The notes under the pieces were generated by a model. The model was not told the DNA's origin. It saw nothing but the letters and a program-made list of their open reading frames with translations, and searched no databases. Position numbers and translations under genes: made by a program. Below, piece by piece: positions 16,287 through 25,535 of a stretch of 64,000 bases of DNA. Position 1 is the stretch's first letter. Every line of letters begins with the position of its first letter. The stretch is from the NCBI GenBank assembly GCA_965276835.1, contig OZ255631.1:682001-746000 (forward strand), written 5' to 3'. The DNA comes from BOG-932 sp965276835. Lineage in GTDB: Bacteria > Pseudomonadota > Alphaproteobacteria > BOG-932 > Roseiterribacteraceae.

Positions 16287-17315
16287 CGCCGCCTTCCAAC
16301 CCAAATCCGCCAACGGGCCAGCCATAAGACCCGCTGTCTCCGCGGTCGGCGCGCTCGCGTTGCCTGCCTGCCAGCGGGCATAGATGCCCTGGGCGATGGC
16401 GGCGAAGCGGAAGAGGGAGAAGGCGAGGTAGAAATTGTAATCGGGGATCTCGCTGAGGCCCGCGGCCTTGCAGTAGCCCGCGATGTAATCGGCCTCGGTC
16501 GGAATGCCTTCCGGCAGGCGCTGGCCGGAAAGGCCGGGCAGGTGGTCGGCGTCGGCCGGCAGGTGCCAGATCATGCAGTTATAGGCCAGGTCGGCGAATG
16601 GGTGGCCCAGGGTCGCCAGTTCCCAGTCCAGCGTCGCCAGCACCTTGGGCTCGGTTGAGTGAATCATTAGGTTTTCCAATCGGAAGTCCCCATGCGAGAT
16701 GGTGGTGCGCTCATCGGCTGGGATATGCGCCGGCAGCCATTCCATCAGCCTGTCCATCGCCGGAATCTCATGCGTCTTGCCGGCGACATATTGGCGGGAC
16801 CACAGGGCGATCTGTCGGGTGAGATAACCGCTCGGCTTGCCGAAATCGGCCAGGCCGACCACCTGCCAATCCACGGCGTGCAAGGCGGCCATCGTGTCGC
16901 TCATGGCGCGATAGATCGCTGCGCGCTCCGCTGGCGCGATACCCGGCAGGCCCGGGTCGCGGAAGATGCGGCCCTCCAGGAAATCCATCACATAGAATGG
17001 CGTGCCGATGACCGAACTGTCTTCGCACATCAACGGCACTGTCGCGACCGGTACGGCAGAGCCTTTCAGCGCGCTCATTACTTTATATTCGCGCTCAATC
17101 ATATGCGCACCCGGCAGCAACTGGCCGGCGGGTTTCTTACGCAAGACGTATCGATGGCTGGGCGTGGTCAGAAGATAGGTTGGATTCGATTGCCCGCCCT
17201 TGAATTGCCGGACTGTCAGCGGTGCTGCAAAACCCGGCAGATGGTCGGTCAGATATTCGGTCAGCCGGTCGATATCGATCGCGGCGCGGATTTCGGAAGT
17301 TTCGCTATCGGTCAT
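16275..17315 (-). CDS. Phosphotransferase family protein (APH/ACAD10-like kinase fold)
   Basis: A 346-residue aminoglycoside-phosphotransferase-fold protein. It has the N-lobe lysine in YVLRKKP, the catalytic loop SHGDFRLENLM and the metal-binding LDWELATLG. This variant matches proteins commonly encoded beside acyl-CoA dehydrogenases and related to the kinase domain of human ACAD10, which phosphorylates 4-hydroxy fatty acids or acyl-CoAs. The gene is divergent from the SDR-acyl-CoA dehydrogenase pair starting at 17403, which supports a role with hydroxyacyl intermediates. ATG 17315 was chosen over an upstream in-frame start inside the divergent promoter region. Confidence 0.85.
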   Translation of the reverse strand: MTDSETSEIRAAIDIDRLTEYLTDHLPGFAAPLTVRQFKGGQSNPTYLLTTPSHRYVLRKKPAGQLLPGAHMIEREYKVMSALKGSAVPVATVPLMCEDSSVIGTPFYVMDFLEGRIFRDPGLPGIAPAERAAIYRAMSDTMAALHAVDWQVVGLADFGKPSGYLTRQIALWSRQYVAGKTHEIPAMDRLMEWLPAHIPADERTTISHGDFRLENLMIHSTEPKVLATLDWELATLGHPFADLAYNCMIWHLPADADHLPGLSGQRLPEGIPTEADYIAGYCKAAGLSEIPDYNFYLAFSLFRFAAIAQGIYARWQAGNASAPTAETAGLMAGPLADLGWKAALRL

Positions 17316-17402
17316 TTCGAGAACGCGGCCTGTTGAGTTGTCGGACAGGAATTGCGATGGTCGCGCTTCGCAAAAACCATTGCCTCGCGGGAAGCGCAAG
17401 CC

Positions 17403-18194
17403 ATGTCCGATACTTCGCTCGCTCTAAAGTCGCTTTTTGACCTGACCGGCCAGGTGGCCATCGTCACCGGCGGGTCGCGCGGCCTGGGTTTCCAGATCGC
17501 CGAAGCGCTGGGCGAATTCGGCGCCAGCCTGGTGCTGACCGCGCGTAAGCAGAACGAACTGGACGAGGCTGTCGCCAAGTTGACAGCTCAGGGCGCCAAG
17601 GCCGCCGCCTGGGCTGGCGACTTCAGCAAGGACGAGACGGTGCCCGCTTTCACGGACTGGCTGAAGGCGCACTACGACCGCGTCGACATACTGGTGAACA
17701 ACGCCGGCACCAGTTGGGGGGCGCCCGCTGAGGACTATCCGACCGACGGCTGGGACAAGGTGTTCTCCACAAACCTGAAGGGTCCGTTCCTGCTGACCCA
17801 GGCAATCGCCAAGCAGTGGCTGATCCCGCGGCATTACGGCCGGGTGATCAACATCGCTTCGGTCGAGGGATTGCAGGGCCATCATGTGTCGATGGGCGGC
17901 ATGATCGGCTACACCGCGGCCAAGGGCGGCATGGTCAATCTCACCCGCGGGCTGGCCGCCGAATGGGGCCGCTACGGCATCACTGTCAACGCGCTGGCGC
18001 CCGGATATTTTCCGTCGAAACTGACGGCGGTGATTCTGCAAACCATCGAGGGCTTCGTTGTCGAGCACACGCCGATGGGCAAGCTGGGCGGCCCGAACGA
18101 CCTGAAGGGCGCATCCCTGCTGTTCGCCTCCGCCGCCGGCGGGCACATCACCGGCCAGGTGCTGGCGATCGACGGCGGCGCGACGGTGATTTGA
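17403..18194 (+). CDS. SDR family oxidoreductase (gluconate 5-dehydrogenase-like branch)
   Basis: Classical SDR of 263 residues with cofactor motif TGGSRGLG, NNAG near residue 99, and active site YTAAKGG (Tyr/Lys). The C-terminal ITGQVLAIDGG is typical of the family. The start MSDTSLALK at 17403 sits after GGGAAGC. The acyl-CoA dehydrogenase gene follows after three bases, and the divergent phosphotransferase begins 87 bases away, so the promoters share a short intergenic region. Probably a hydroxyacyl-CoA or alcohol dehydrogenase; substrate unknown. Confidence 0.85.
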   Translation: MSDTSLALKSLFDLTGQVAIVTGGSRGLGFQIAEALGEFGASLVLTARKQNELDEAVAKLTAQGAKAAAWAGDFSKDETVPAFTDWLKAHYDRVDILVNNAGTSWGAPAEDYPTDGWDKVFSTNLKGPFLLTQAIAKQWLIPRHYGRVINIASVEGLQGHHVSMGGMIGYTAAKGGMVNLTRGLAAEWGRYGITVNALAPGYFPSKLTAVILQTIEGFVVEHTPMGKLGGPNDLKGASLLFASAAGGHITGQVLAIDGGATVI

Positions 18195-18197
18195 TCG

Positions 18198-19976
18198 ATG
18201 ACCTTCATCGATCCGCGCGACGTCGCCTTCTGGCTTTATGACTGGCTGCATGCCGACACGCTGACTGAACACACAGCCTACACCGACCATTCGCGCGAGA
18301 CCTTCGACGCGGTGCTGGAGCTCAGCGAGCAGTTGGCCACCGACCTGTTCGCCGACCACTACAAAAAGTCGGACCAGGTCGAACCCCGGCTGGAGAACGG
18401 CCGCGCCAGGGTGATCCCTGAGATCAAGCAGGCAATGGCGGCCTATGCCGAGGCCGGGTTGTTCGCGGCGTCGTTCGCGCCTGAATTCGGCGGCATGGGC
18501 CTGCCGCATGTCGTGGACACGGCGTCGATGGCGCATTTCATGGCGGCCAATATCGCGACCGCCGCCTATCCGATGCTGACCGCCGCCAATGCGCGGGTGC
18601 TGGTGAAATTCGGCACCCCGGCGCAGATCGAGGCTTTTGCCACGCCGGAGATCGAGGGCAAGGCGCTTGGCACCATGTGCCTGTCGGAGCCGCAGGCGGG
18701 TTCGTCGCTGGCCGATGTTGCAACCCGCGCGGCGCCGGACGGCGACGATGAACTGGGGCCACGCTATCGCCTGACCGGCAACAAGATGTGGATTTCGGGT
18801 GGCGACCACGACATCACCGACACGATCATCCATCTGGTGCTGGCGAAGATTCCCGACCCGGATGGCAAGCTGCCGCCCGGCACCGGCGGGATCACTCTGT
18901 TCATCGTGCCGAGCGTATTGGCGGACGGCACGCGCAACGACATCTCGGTCGCCGGCCTGAACCACAAGATGGGCTATCGCGGGACGACCAACTGCCTGCT
19001 GAATTTCGGCGAATCGGGCGGTGCGATTGGCTATCGCCTGGGCGAGGCGGGCCAAGGGCTCGCCATCATGTTTACCATGATGAACGAGGCGCGAGTCTTC
19101 GTCGGGCTGGGCGCGGCGGCGCTTGCCATGCGCGGCTACCGCCAGTCACTGGCCTATGCCCGGGAGCGGCTGCAGGGGCGTGAGGGAAAAGACCCGGCAT
19201 CCGCGCCTGTGCCGATTATCCGGCATGCCGACGTGAAACGGATGCTGCTGGCGCAGAAGGCGCTGGCCGAGGGGGCGCTGTCGCTCATTTTCTATTGCGC
19301 CCATCTAATGGACCGCGAGCGGGTTGCCGCCGACGAGACCGAACGCGCCCGCGCCGCCTCGCTGCTTGGCCTGTTGACGCCAGTCGCCAAAAGCTGGCCG
19401 TCGGAATTCGGGCTGGAGGCCAACACGCTGGCGATCCAGGTGCATGGCGGATACGGCTATACCCGCGACTTCGATGTCGAACAGATCTATCGCGACAACC
19501 GGATCAACCCGATCCATGAAGGTACGCACGGCATCCAGGGGATCGACCTGCTGGGCCGCAAGATCATCCGTGACAAGGGCGTGGCACTGGCCGGCCTGGG
19601 CGACGAGATCGTGGCAACGGTCACGCGGGCGGAGGCCTTTGCCGATCTGCGTAGTCTGGCGGCCGGCCTGGATATCGTCTGGGATCACCTTGTGGAGGTG
19701 GCAGGGGCTCTGATCGCATTGAATGACCCAGCCCGCGCGCTCGACAACGCTTCGGCGTTTCTGACGGCCTTCGGACATGTTGTCGTTGCCTGGCTTTGGC
19801 TCGATCAGGCGACGGTGTTGCGCGCCAATCCCTCGGGCGACCCGGCCTGGGCGGAAGGCAAACTACGGGCATGCCGCTATTTCATCGAGGTGGAACTGCC
19901 CAAGGTTGCGCCGCTGCTGATGACGGTCGCATCGCTGAACGATGTCGCGGCGACGATGCCGGAGGGCGCGTTTTAG
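18198..19976 (+). CDS. Acyl-CoA dehydrogenase, long form (DmdC-like)
   Basis: FAD-dependent dehydrogenase of 592 residues, longer than the usual 380-400, as in DmdC and FadE5-type enzymes with an extra C-terminal helical region. Visible motifs are MCLSEPQAGSSLADV (substrate and flavin loop), KMWISGGDH, and HGGYGYTRDFDVEQIYRDNR followed by PIHEGTHGIQG, whose Glu is the expected catalytic base. It introduces a 2,3-double bond into an acyl-CoA and passes electrons to ETF. It is translationally close to the SDR upstream and probably shares its promoter. Confidence 0.88.
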   Translation: MTFIDPRDVAFWLYDWLHADTLTEHTAYTDHSRETFDAVLELSEQLATDLFADHYKKSDQVEPRLENGRARVIPEIKQAMAAYAEAGLFAASFAPEFGGMGLPHVVDTASMAHFMAANIATAAYPMLTAANARVLVKFGTPAQIEAFATPEIEGKALGTMCLSEPQAGSSLADVATRAAPDGDDELGPRYRLTGNKMWISGGDHDITDTIIHLVLAKIPDPDGKLPPGTGGITLFIVPSVLADGTRNDISVAGLNHKMGYRGTTNCLLNFGESGGAIGYRLGEAGQGLAIMFTMMNEARVFVGLGAAALAMRGYRQSLAYARERLQGREGKDPASAPVPIIRHADVKRMLLAQKALAEGALSLIFYCAHLMDRERVAADETERARAASLLGLLTPVAKSWPSEFGLEANTLAIQVHGGYGYTRDFDVEQIYRDNRINPIHEGTHGIQGIDLLGRKIIRDKGVALAGLGDEIVATVTRAEAFADLRSLAAGLDIVWDHLVEVAGALIALNDPARALDNASAFLTAFGHVVVAWLWLDQATVLRANPSGDPAWAEGKLRACRYFIEVELPKVAPLLMTVASLNDVAATMPEGAF

Positions 19977-20058
19977 CGCCTGAGCTATGCAAATCACACG
20001 CTTGATTCCGCACTGCAACAAGCGAATGTGGAATCCATAGTGTTTATCGGAGGTTATA

Positions 20059-21240
20059 ATGCGTGAAGTTTACCTCGTGTCCGGTGTCCGGACAGCGATC
20101 GGGACGTTCGGCGGCGCGCTGAAGGATGTTGCGCCGACAGATCTGGCGACCAAGGTGACGGCTGAGGCTCTAGCCCGCAGCCATGTGCCGGCGGCCGATA
20201 TCGGCCATGTCGTGTTCGGCCAGGTGATCCATACCGAATCCAAAGACATGTATATTTCCCGCGTTGCGATGATCAATGCGGGCATTCCGGTCGAAACGCC
20301 GGCTCTGACCGTCAACCGTCTTTGCGGATCGGGCGTGCAGGCGATCATTTCAGCAGCGCAGTCGATTCTGCTGGGCGATTGCGAGACGGCGATCGGCGGC
20401 GGTGCAGAAAGCATGAGCCGCGCGCCGTATCACGCCCCGGCGATGCGCTGGGGCGCCCGGATGGGCGATGCGACGATGACCGACATCCTGCTCGGCACGC
20501 TGCATGACCCTTTCAACAAATACCACATGGGCATCACGGCCGAGAATCTGGCCGAGAAATATGAGATCACGCGCGAGCAGCAGGATGCGTATGCGCTGGA
20601 GAGCCACCGCCGCGCCTCGGCCGCGATCAAGGCCGGTTATTTCCGGGATCAGATCGTCGGCTACGAGCTGAAGACCCGCAAGGGCGTCACGGTGTTCGCG
20701 GAGGACGAACATGTCCGCCACGACGCCAAGCTGGAGGACATGTCGGGCCTTCGTCCGGCCTTCAAGAAAGAGGGCGGGACGGTGACCGCGGGCAACGCCT
20801 CGGGCATCAATGACGGTGCCGCTGCGGTCGTCCTGGCCAGCGGCGAGGCGGTCAAGAAATACGGCCTGACGCCGATAGCGCGTCTGGTGTCCTATGGTCA
20901 TGCTGGCGTCGACCCGGCCTTCATGGGTATCGGTCCGGTGCCGGCGACCCAGACGGCGCTGGCCAAGGCCGGCCTGTCGGTGGCCGATATAGGCGTGATC
21001 GAGTCCAACGAAGCCTTCGCTGCCCAGGCCTGCGCGGTGTCAAAGGTGCTGGGTTTCGACCCGGCCAAAGTCAACCCGAACGGCAGCGGCATCTCTCTCG
21101 GTCATCCGGTCGGGGCGACCGGCGCGATCAATACGGTCAAGATCGTGCATGAGATGCAGCGCGTGCAGGCCCGTTACGGCCTGGTCACCATGTGCATCGG
21201 CGGCGGCCAGGGCATCGCCGCGATCTGGGAGCGGGTGTAG
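20059..21240 (+). CDS. Acetyl-CoA C-acyltransferase (thiolase)
   Basis: A 393-residue thiolase with all catalytic residues: nucleophile Cys89 (NRLCGSGVQA), His349 (GHPVGATG) and Cys379 (CIGGGQG). It either cleaves 3-oxoacyl-CoA to acetyl-CoA or condenses two acyl-CoAs. Strong ribosome site (CGGAGG) before ATG 20059. Unlike the three thiolase-like proteins at 2692, 47256 and 48347, this one is complete and would finish beta-oxidation for the pathway begun by the upstream acyl-CoA dehydrogenase and SDR. Confidence 0.92.
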   Translation: MREVYLVSGVRTAIGTFGGALKDVAPTDLATKVTAEALARSHVPAADIGHVVFGQVIHTESKDMYISRVAMINAGIPVETPALTVNRLCGSGVQAIISAAQSILLGDCETAIGGGAESMSRAPYHAPAMRWGARMGDATMTDILLGTLHDPFNKYHMGITAENLAEKYEITREQQDAYALESHRRASAAIKAGYFRDQIVGYELKTRKGVTVFAEDEHVRHDAKLEDMSGLRPAFKKEGGTVTAGNASGINDGAAAVVLASGEAVKKYGLTPIARLVSYGHAGVDPAFMGIGPVPATQTALAKAGLSVADIGVIESNEAFAAQACAVSKVLGFDPAKVNPNGSGISLGHPVGATGAINTVKIVHEMQRVQARYGLVTMCIGGGQGIAAIWERV

Positions 21241-21266
21241 GTCGCTCGTTCCAACCTATCTAGATC

Positions 21267-21353
21267 GTCATGCCCGGACTTGATCCGGGCATCCACGTCA
21301 TACAGCGCGATGGCGGAAATGCGAGGATGGCCGGATCAAGTCCGGCCATGACG
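21267..21353. repeat. REP-like palindrome pair, 29-nt inverted arms
   Basis: Arms at 21267-21295 and 21325-21353 are inverted copies. Each is itself a hairpin (GCCCGGACTTGATCCGGGC and GGCCGGATCAAGTCCGGCC). The differences between arms are paired changes that keep each hairpin intact. This sequence type is widespread in alphaproteobacteria. Confidence 0.85.
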
Positions 21354-21453
21354 GGTTGTCGTGTGCCGTGCCCAACTGAACGTTGGACATCCCCGCCGAT
21401 CGGCGACAAAATCCCCATCCGCGCAATCTTGAAGCGCGGGACTTATAATGTTA

Positions 21454-21468
21454 ATCATATATAAGATA
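21454..21468 (-). promoter_or_regulatory. Shared AT-rich motif TATCTTATATAT upstream of the amidohydrolase gene
   Basis: On the minus strand this reads TATCTTATATATGAT. The same core occurs upstream of the alpha/beta hydrolase (25536) and, as ATCTTATATAA, upstream of the TonB-OmpA gene (26369). It may be a common regulator site or simply -10-like AT-rich DNA. Confidence 0.3.
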
Positions 21469-21507
21469 GAGCCGACGCAGGGTCGGTAACCTGAGGGGTT
21501 TCGGGGA

Positions 21508-22623
21508 ATGGATTCGCTCAATCGCAACAACCGCCAATATCGGCTGATCAATTCCGACGGGCATGTGACGGAGCCCGGCGACCTGTGGACTACGCGCGTC
21601 TCGTCCGGTTTCAAGGACCGCGCGCCCCGTATGCAGAGCTTTCCCGAAGGCGACGCCTGGATCATCGAAGGCGTGAAGGATCCGGTCAATTTCGGCTGGA
21701 ACAACTGTGCCGGCCTGCCGCCGGAAGAGATGAAAGGCTGGATGAAGTTCGATGACATCCGCCCGGGCGGCTGGAACCCAAAGGCGCGCATCGAAGAAAT
21801 GGACCGCGACAATGTCGACGCCGAGGTTCTGTATCCGACTCCGCGGCTCTCCCAGGCGATCTTTGCCAATCAGGATGAGGCGTTCCACCTGGAACTGGTG
21901 CGCGCCTATAACGACTGGCTGTCAGAATTCGTCGCCACCGCACCGGACCGGTTCTGCGGCGCGGCGATGATGCCGACACGCGGCGGGCCGAAGGCCGTGG
22001 TCGCGGAAATGGAGCGGGTGCTTGGCCGGCCTGGCATGCGCACCATCGTTATCGGCTGCTGGCCGAACGGCACGCTGGCGATCGACCCGGCGGACGACGA
22101 GGTTTGGGCGGCGTTGGTTCAGCGCGACATGCCGCTGACCATCCATGTCGCCATGTCGCTCAACATGCCGGGCGCCCATAAGGCAAAGCTGCCGGGCTAT
22201 GGCCGGTTCTTCGATGCGCCCAACCGCATGATCGAGATGATCTTCGCCGGCGTGTTCGACCGCTTCCCGACCCTGGACGTGTTCTTCGCCGAGGTCGATT
22301 TCGGCTGGGTACCCTATGTGAAGGAGCAGATCGAGAACAACTATAACCGGCTGGAACCGGTGACGAAGTTCGGCCTGCTCCAATCCCCGCGCGAATATAT
22401 CGACCGGCATTTCCACTTCGGCTACATGACTGACACGTTCGGCCTGCAGAACCGGCAATATGTCGGCGCCGAGCGCATCCTGTGGTCCAGCGACTATCCC
22501 CATATCAGCGCCGATTGGCCCTACAGCTGGCGCACCATCCAATCGTCGATGTCGGGCGTGTCGCCGCAAGATCGCAGCCTGATCTTGCACCAGAACGCCC
22601 AGCGCCTATTCAAGTTCGGGTGA
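21508..22623 (+). CDS. Amidohydrolase 2 family metal-dependent hydrolase/decarboxylase
   Basis: TIM-barrel amidohydrolase of 371 residues related to ACMSD-type decarboxylases. It begins with the strand-1 metal motif SDGH (Asp17, His19), a strand-5 His in TIHVAMS, and the strand-8 Asp in SSDYPH. Members hydrolyse or decarboxylate cyclic or aromatic acids and are frequent in degradation clusters. The gene stands alone between two palindromic repeats. Start ATG 21508 follows a GGGG-rich leader. Substrate unknown. Confidence 0.85.
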   Translation: MDSLNRNNRQYRLINSDGHVTEPGDLWTTRVSSGFKDRAPRMQSFPEGDAWIIEGVKDPVNFGWNNCAGLPPEEMKGWMKFDDIRPGGWNPKARIEEMDRDNVDAEVLYPTPRLSQAIFANQDEAFHLELVRAYNDWLSEFVATAPDRFCGAAMMPTRGGPKAVVAEMERVLGRPGMRTIVIGCWPNGTLAIDPADDEVWAALVQRDMPLTIHVAMSLNMPGAHKAKLPGYGRFFDAPNRMIEMIFAGVFDRFPTLDVFFAEVDFGWVPYVKEQIENNYNRLEPVTKFGLLQSPREYIDRHFHFGYMTDTFGLQNRQYVGAERILWSSDYPHISADWPYSWRTIQSSMSGVSPQDRSLILHQNAQRLFKFG

Positions 22624-22650
22624 TCCCAATCACGAAGTGATTAGAAATTT

Positions 22651-22799
22651 AACCGCCAAGACGCCAAGGGCGCCAAGAAAACAATTTGGATTTAATCTGC
22701 GAAAATCTGCGGATAAGGATTTTCATCCACAGATTTTCGCAGATGAACGCAGATAAAGAGGAAGAGGATTTCCTTGGCGCCCTTGGCGTCTTGGCGGTT
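22651..22799. repeat. Nested palindromic repeat, second element
   Basis: The outer inverted repeat (22651-22680 with about 22769-22799) carries the same CCGCCAAGACGCC unit as the element at 1657. The inner inverted repeat at 22696-22712 and 22727-22743 (17 nt, one mismatch) has unit CTGCGAAAATCTG and so differs in sequence from the inner repeat at 1707. It fills the gap between the amidohydrolase and aminotransferase genes. Confidence 0.9.
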
Positions 22800-22839
22800 C
22801 ACTCATCCTTAACAGCACGCCGCAATGACGGGTTAAGAG

Positions 22840-24030
22840 ATGACTGACTGGCCTTTCCTCTACGCCAGCCGCGCCGCGCGGGTTATGCCGTCGGATGTGC
22901 GGGAGCTGGCGCGGCTGATGGGGCAGCCGGACATCATCTCGTTCGGCGGCGGCATTCCCGATCCGGCGGTGTTCCCGCTGGAGGACGTCGCCGAGGCGGC
23001 TCAGCGGATTCTCGGCGACCCAGCCAAGGCGCGGATTGCCCTGCAATATTCCGAAAGCGGGGGCTATCGGCCGCTGCGCGAATGGCTGGCCAACTACATG
23101 GCTGGTCTGGGTGCACCATGCGGACCCGAGAACATCCTGATCACCAGCGGGTCGCAACAGGGACTCGATTTGATCGGCAGGTTGTTCCTGTCGCCGGGCG
23201 ACAGGGCGCTGGTGGAGGCGCCGACCTATATCGGCGCGCTGCGTGCTTTCGATGCCTGCGAAGCGAGTTACGGAACGGTGTCGGAGTTGGCGGACATTGA
23301 CGCACCGGCAGCGAAATTCGCCTATCTGATGCCCGACTTCCAGAATCCGATGGGCAGTTGTCTAACACGGGCCGAGCGGCTTGCGCTGCTTGACCGGGCG
23401 ACGGCGCGCGGGATCCCGCTGGTCGAGGACAGCGCCTATGAAAAGCTGCGCTATCGCGGCGAGGCTGTGCCGTCGCTATTGGCGCTGGATATCGAGCGGT
23501 CGGGCGGCATCGAAGAGAACCAGGTAATCTATACCAGCACCTTTTCCAAGGTGATCGTGCCGTCCTTGCGCGTCGGCTGGGTCGTGGCGCCGACGCCGGT
23601 GATCCATCGGCTGACCCTGCTGAAACAGGCCAGCGACCTGCACACCAGCACCTTCAACCAGATGCTGATCCTGGATCTTGCCGACCGGATTCTGGACGCG
23701 CGGATTCCGATCGTGAACGCGCTCTACAGCGACCGTCTGGATGCCGTGCTGGCGGCGCTGAAGGCGCATATGCCGGCCGGCGTCACATGGACCTGCCCGG
23801 ATGGTGGCATGTATATCTGGGTCGACCTGCCGGAGGGCGTCGATGGCGCCGAACTGGCGATGACAGCCTTACGCGATGAGAAGGTCGCGGTGGTGTCCGG
23901 CCGGTCGTTCTACCCGGCCAACCCCAAGCTCAACACGATCCGCCTGGCCTTTCCGCAAACGCCGGAAGATCGAGCAGGCGAGGGGATCGCCCGGCTGGCC
24001 CGGGTCATCAGGCGGATGGTCGGAAACTAG
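22840..24030 (+). CDS. PLP-dependent aminotransferase class I/II (2-aminoadipate/ARO8-like)
   Basis: Fold-type I aminotransferase of 396 residues. Features are ISFGGGIPDP near the N-terminus, ITSGSQQGLDLIGRL for phosphate binding, PDFQNPMG, and the Schiff-base Lys237 in STFSKVIVPSLRVGW. The stand-alone form has no GntR DNA-binding domain. Relatives transaminate 2-oxoadipate, kynurenine or aromatic and branched amino acids. No operon partner is evident: the next gene is convergent. Confidence 0.88.
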   Translation: MTDWPFLYASRAARVMPSDVRELARLMGQPDIISFGGGIPDPAVFPLEDVAEAAQRILGDPAKARIALQYSESGGYRPLREWLANYMAGLGAPCGPENILITSGSQQGLDLIGRLFLSPGDRALVEAPTYIGALRAFDACEASYGTVSELADIDAPAAKFAYLMPDFQNPMGSCLTRAERLALLDRATARGIPLVEDSAYEKLRYRGEAVPSLLALDIERSGGIEENQVIYTSTFSKVIVPSLRVGWVVAPTPVIHRLTLLKQASDLHTSTFNQMLILDLADRILDARIPIVNALYSDRLDAVLAALKAHMPAGVTWTCPDGGMYIWVDLPEGVDGAELAMTALRDEKVAVVSGRSFYPANPKLNTIRLAFPQTPEDRAGEGIARLARVIRRMVGN

Positions 24031-24035
24031 CTTCG

Positions 24036-24140
24036 TCAGATGTGCTGAACTTCCTTGTCCACGACCATGACGCCACCGACAATGATCGCGACGATTGCGA
24101 TCGCGGCAACGACGCCCAGCCAGTAGAAAAACCTGCGCAT
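24036..24140 (-). CDS. Single-membrane-span peptide of 34 residues (candidate gene)
   Basis: An ATG at 24140 opens a 34-codon frame whose product starts MRRFFYWLGVV, has about 22 hydrophobic residues (Ile/Val/Ala) and ends in a charged tail (DKEVQHI). It lies 26 bases after the MFS transporter gene on the same strand and could be its accessory peptide. No clear ribosome site. Judged only by shape and position. Confidence 0.35.
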   Translation of the reverse strand: MRRFFYWLGVVAAIAIVAIIVGGVMVVDKEVQHI

Positions 24141-24166
24141 CGCATCGCCGTTCAACGCCGCAGATA

Positions 24167-25405
24167 CTAATGTCCATATCCCTTGGCGTCCGGGGTCAGC
24201 GATACGTTGGTCGTGCGTGCGCCATAGACCAGGGCTGCCAATACGCCGAGGCCGCAGGCCAGCCCGACCGCAACGATCGAATTGCCCAGCCCGCCGACCG
24301 CCACTGCCAGTGGGGGATACACATAGGGATTGATCGTATCCGCCAGGAACTGGTTGCTGACCATCAGGCCGACCGCGCGGCCGCGGATTTCCGATGTCGC
24401 GCGGGACAGGATCAGGTTGGATTGATGCGGGAACAGGGTACCGCTGCCGATGCCGGTGAATGCCAGTGCGATGCCGACCTGCAGCAGGCTATGCGCCGAA
24501 CCCAGCAGAACGAGCCCAGTGCCCGCCATCGCCAGGAAGAAGGCCGGTATCCAGCGGCTGCCCAGGAAACGGCGGGTCAGTGGATAGGCAAAGGCCGACA
24601 CGACGATCAGTGTCTGGTTGATGCTTTGCAGATGCGCGCGTGTGGCCGCGCTGGTGACGCCCTGATCCGAGAGTATGAACGGGGTTTGCGAATTGGACGT
24701 GTAGACCGTGGCGTTCATCACCAGCAGGAACAGATAGACCGGCCATAGATCCAGGATCAGCCGCCAGCCCGACCGCGCAGTCTTGTCTTCGGCCACGGTC
24801 GAAATCGGCGCCGATGGCGGAATCAGCAGGATGCCGGGAACGATCAGGATAATGGCGATGATCGGGAACAGCGCGAACGAGCCCTGCCAGCCGAAATTGT
24901 CGTTCAGCGTGCCGGAAACATTCATCGCGACAATGCCGATCAGCGATGACCCCGCCATCTGCATACCCAGAACGCGCGGCCGGATTTTCAACGGGATGTG
25001 TTCGCCGATCAGTGTCGTGGATGCCGCGGAAACGCAGGTGGCGACCGCGCCGGTCAGGAAGCGCGAAATCAGCAGCGGCGTCCCCTGCAGCGCCATCCCG
25101 GCAAAGCCGATGATACCGAACAGAGCGATCGAAACCACCATCAGGGTCTTCGCGGAAACGCGTGACAGCAACAGGCCACCGATGATGCCGCCAACGACGA
25201 TCCCGGCGGTCGGCATTGCGATCAGCGCGGCTTTGTCGCCGCCCACGGCCTTCACCATGTTGGGCAGAATCGGCAGGACGATGGTCAGCATCATGCCCAC
25301 CATCGACGGGCCGCAGACCATGACGACGATGGTGATAATGCCGAGCAGGCCGGTGGGCAGCGTGTAGCCGTCCTTTGCCGTTTCGCGCTGCGTTGTGCTT
25401 GTCAT
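24167..25405 (-). CDS. MFS transporter
   Basis: Major facilitator of 412 residues with about twelve membrane segments. After segment 2 the motif-A region reads GGLLLSRVSAKTLM. A second-half counterpart is seen at TRRFLGSRW. The N-terminus (MTSTTQRETAKDG) is cytoplasmic, with ATG 25405 following GGGAAG. The mid-chain loop (SAPISTVAEDKTARSG) separates the two halves. Likely import of an organic acid or efflux; the substrate is not predictable. It is divergent from the alpha/beta hydrolase gene. Confidence 0.85.
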   Translation of the reverse strand: MTSTTQRETAKDGYTLPTGLLGIITIVVMVCGPSMVGMMLTIVLPILPNMVKAVGGDKAALIAMPTAGIVVGGIIGGLLLSRVSAKTLMVVSIALFGIIGFAGMALQGTPLLISRFLTGAVATCVSAASTTLIGEHIPLKIRPRVLGMQMAGSSLIGIVAMNVSGTLNDNFGWQGSFALFPIIAIILIVPGILLIPPSAPISTVAEDKTARSGWRLILDLWPVYLFLLVMNATVYTSNSQTPFILSDQGVTSAATRAHLQSINQTLIVVSAFAYPLTRRFLGSRWIPAFFLAMAGTGLVLLGSAHSLLQVGIALAFTGIGSGTLFPHQSNLILSRATSEIRGRAVGLMVSNQFLADTINPYVYPPLAVAVGGLGNSIVAVGLACGLGVLAALVYGARTTNVSLTPDAKGYGH

Positions 25406-25535
25406 CTTCCCACCGTCTGGAGCGCCCTGGATCGTTTGATCGTCCCTTTCGGGCGGTTGCGCAAAGCTTAACACGGGCGTGTTGCTTGTCGAGCCGCAGC
25501 GGCTGGAATATGCCCGCCGCGTCAGATATCTTTGT

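Noticed and set aside
17424..19055. 543-codon minus-strand frame
   Set aside because: Fully antisense to the SDR and acyl-CoA dehydrogenase genes, which carry clear family motifs; the product is rich in His/Arg/Gln with no domain.
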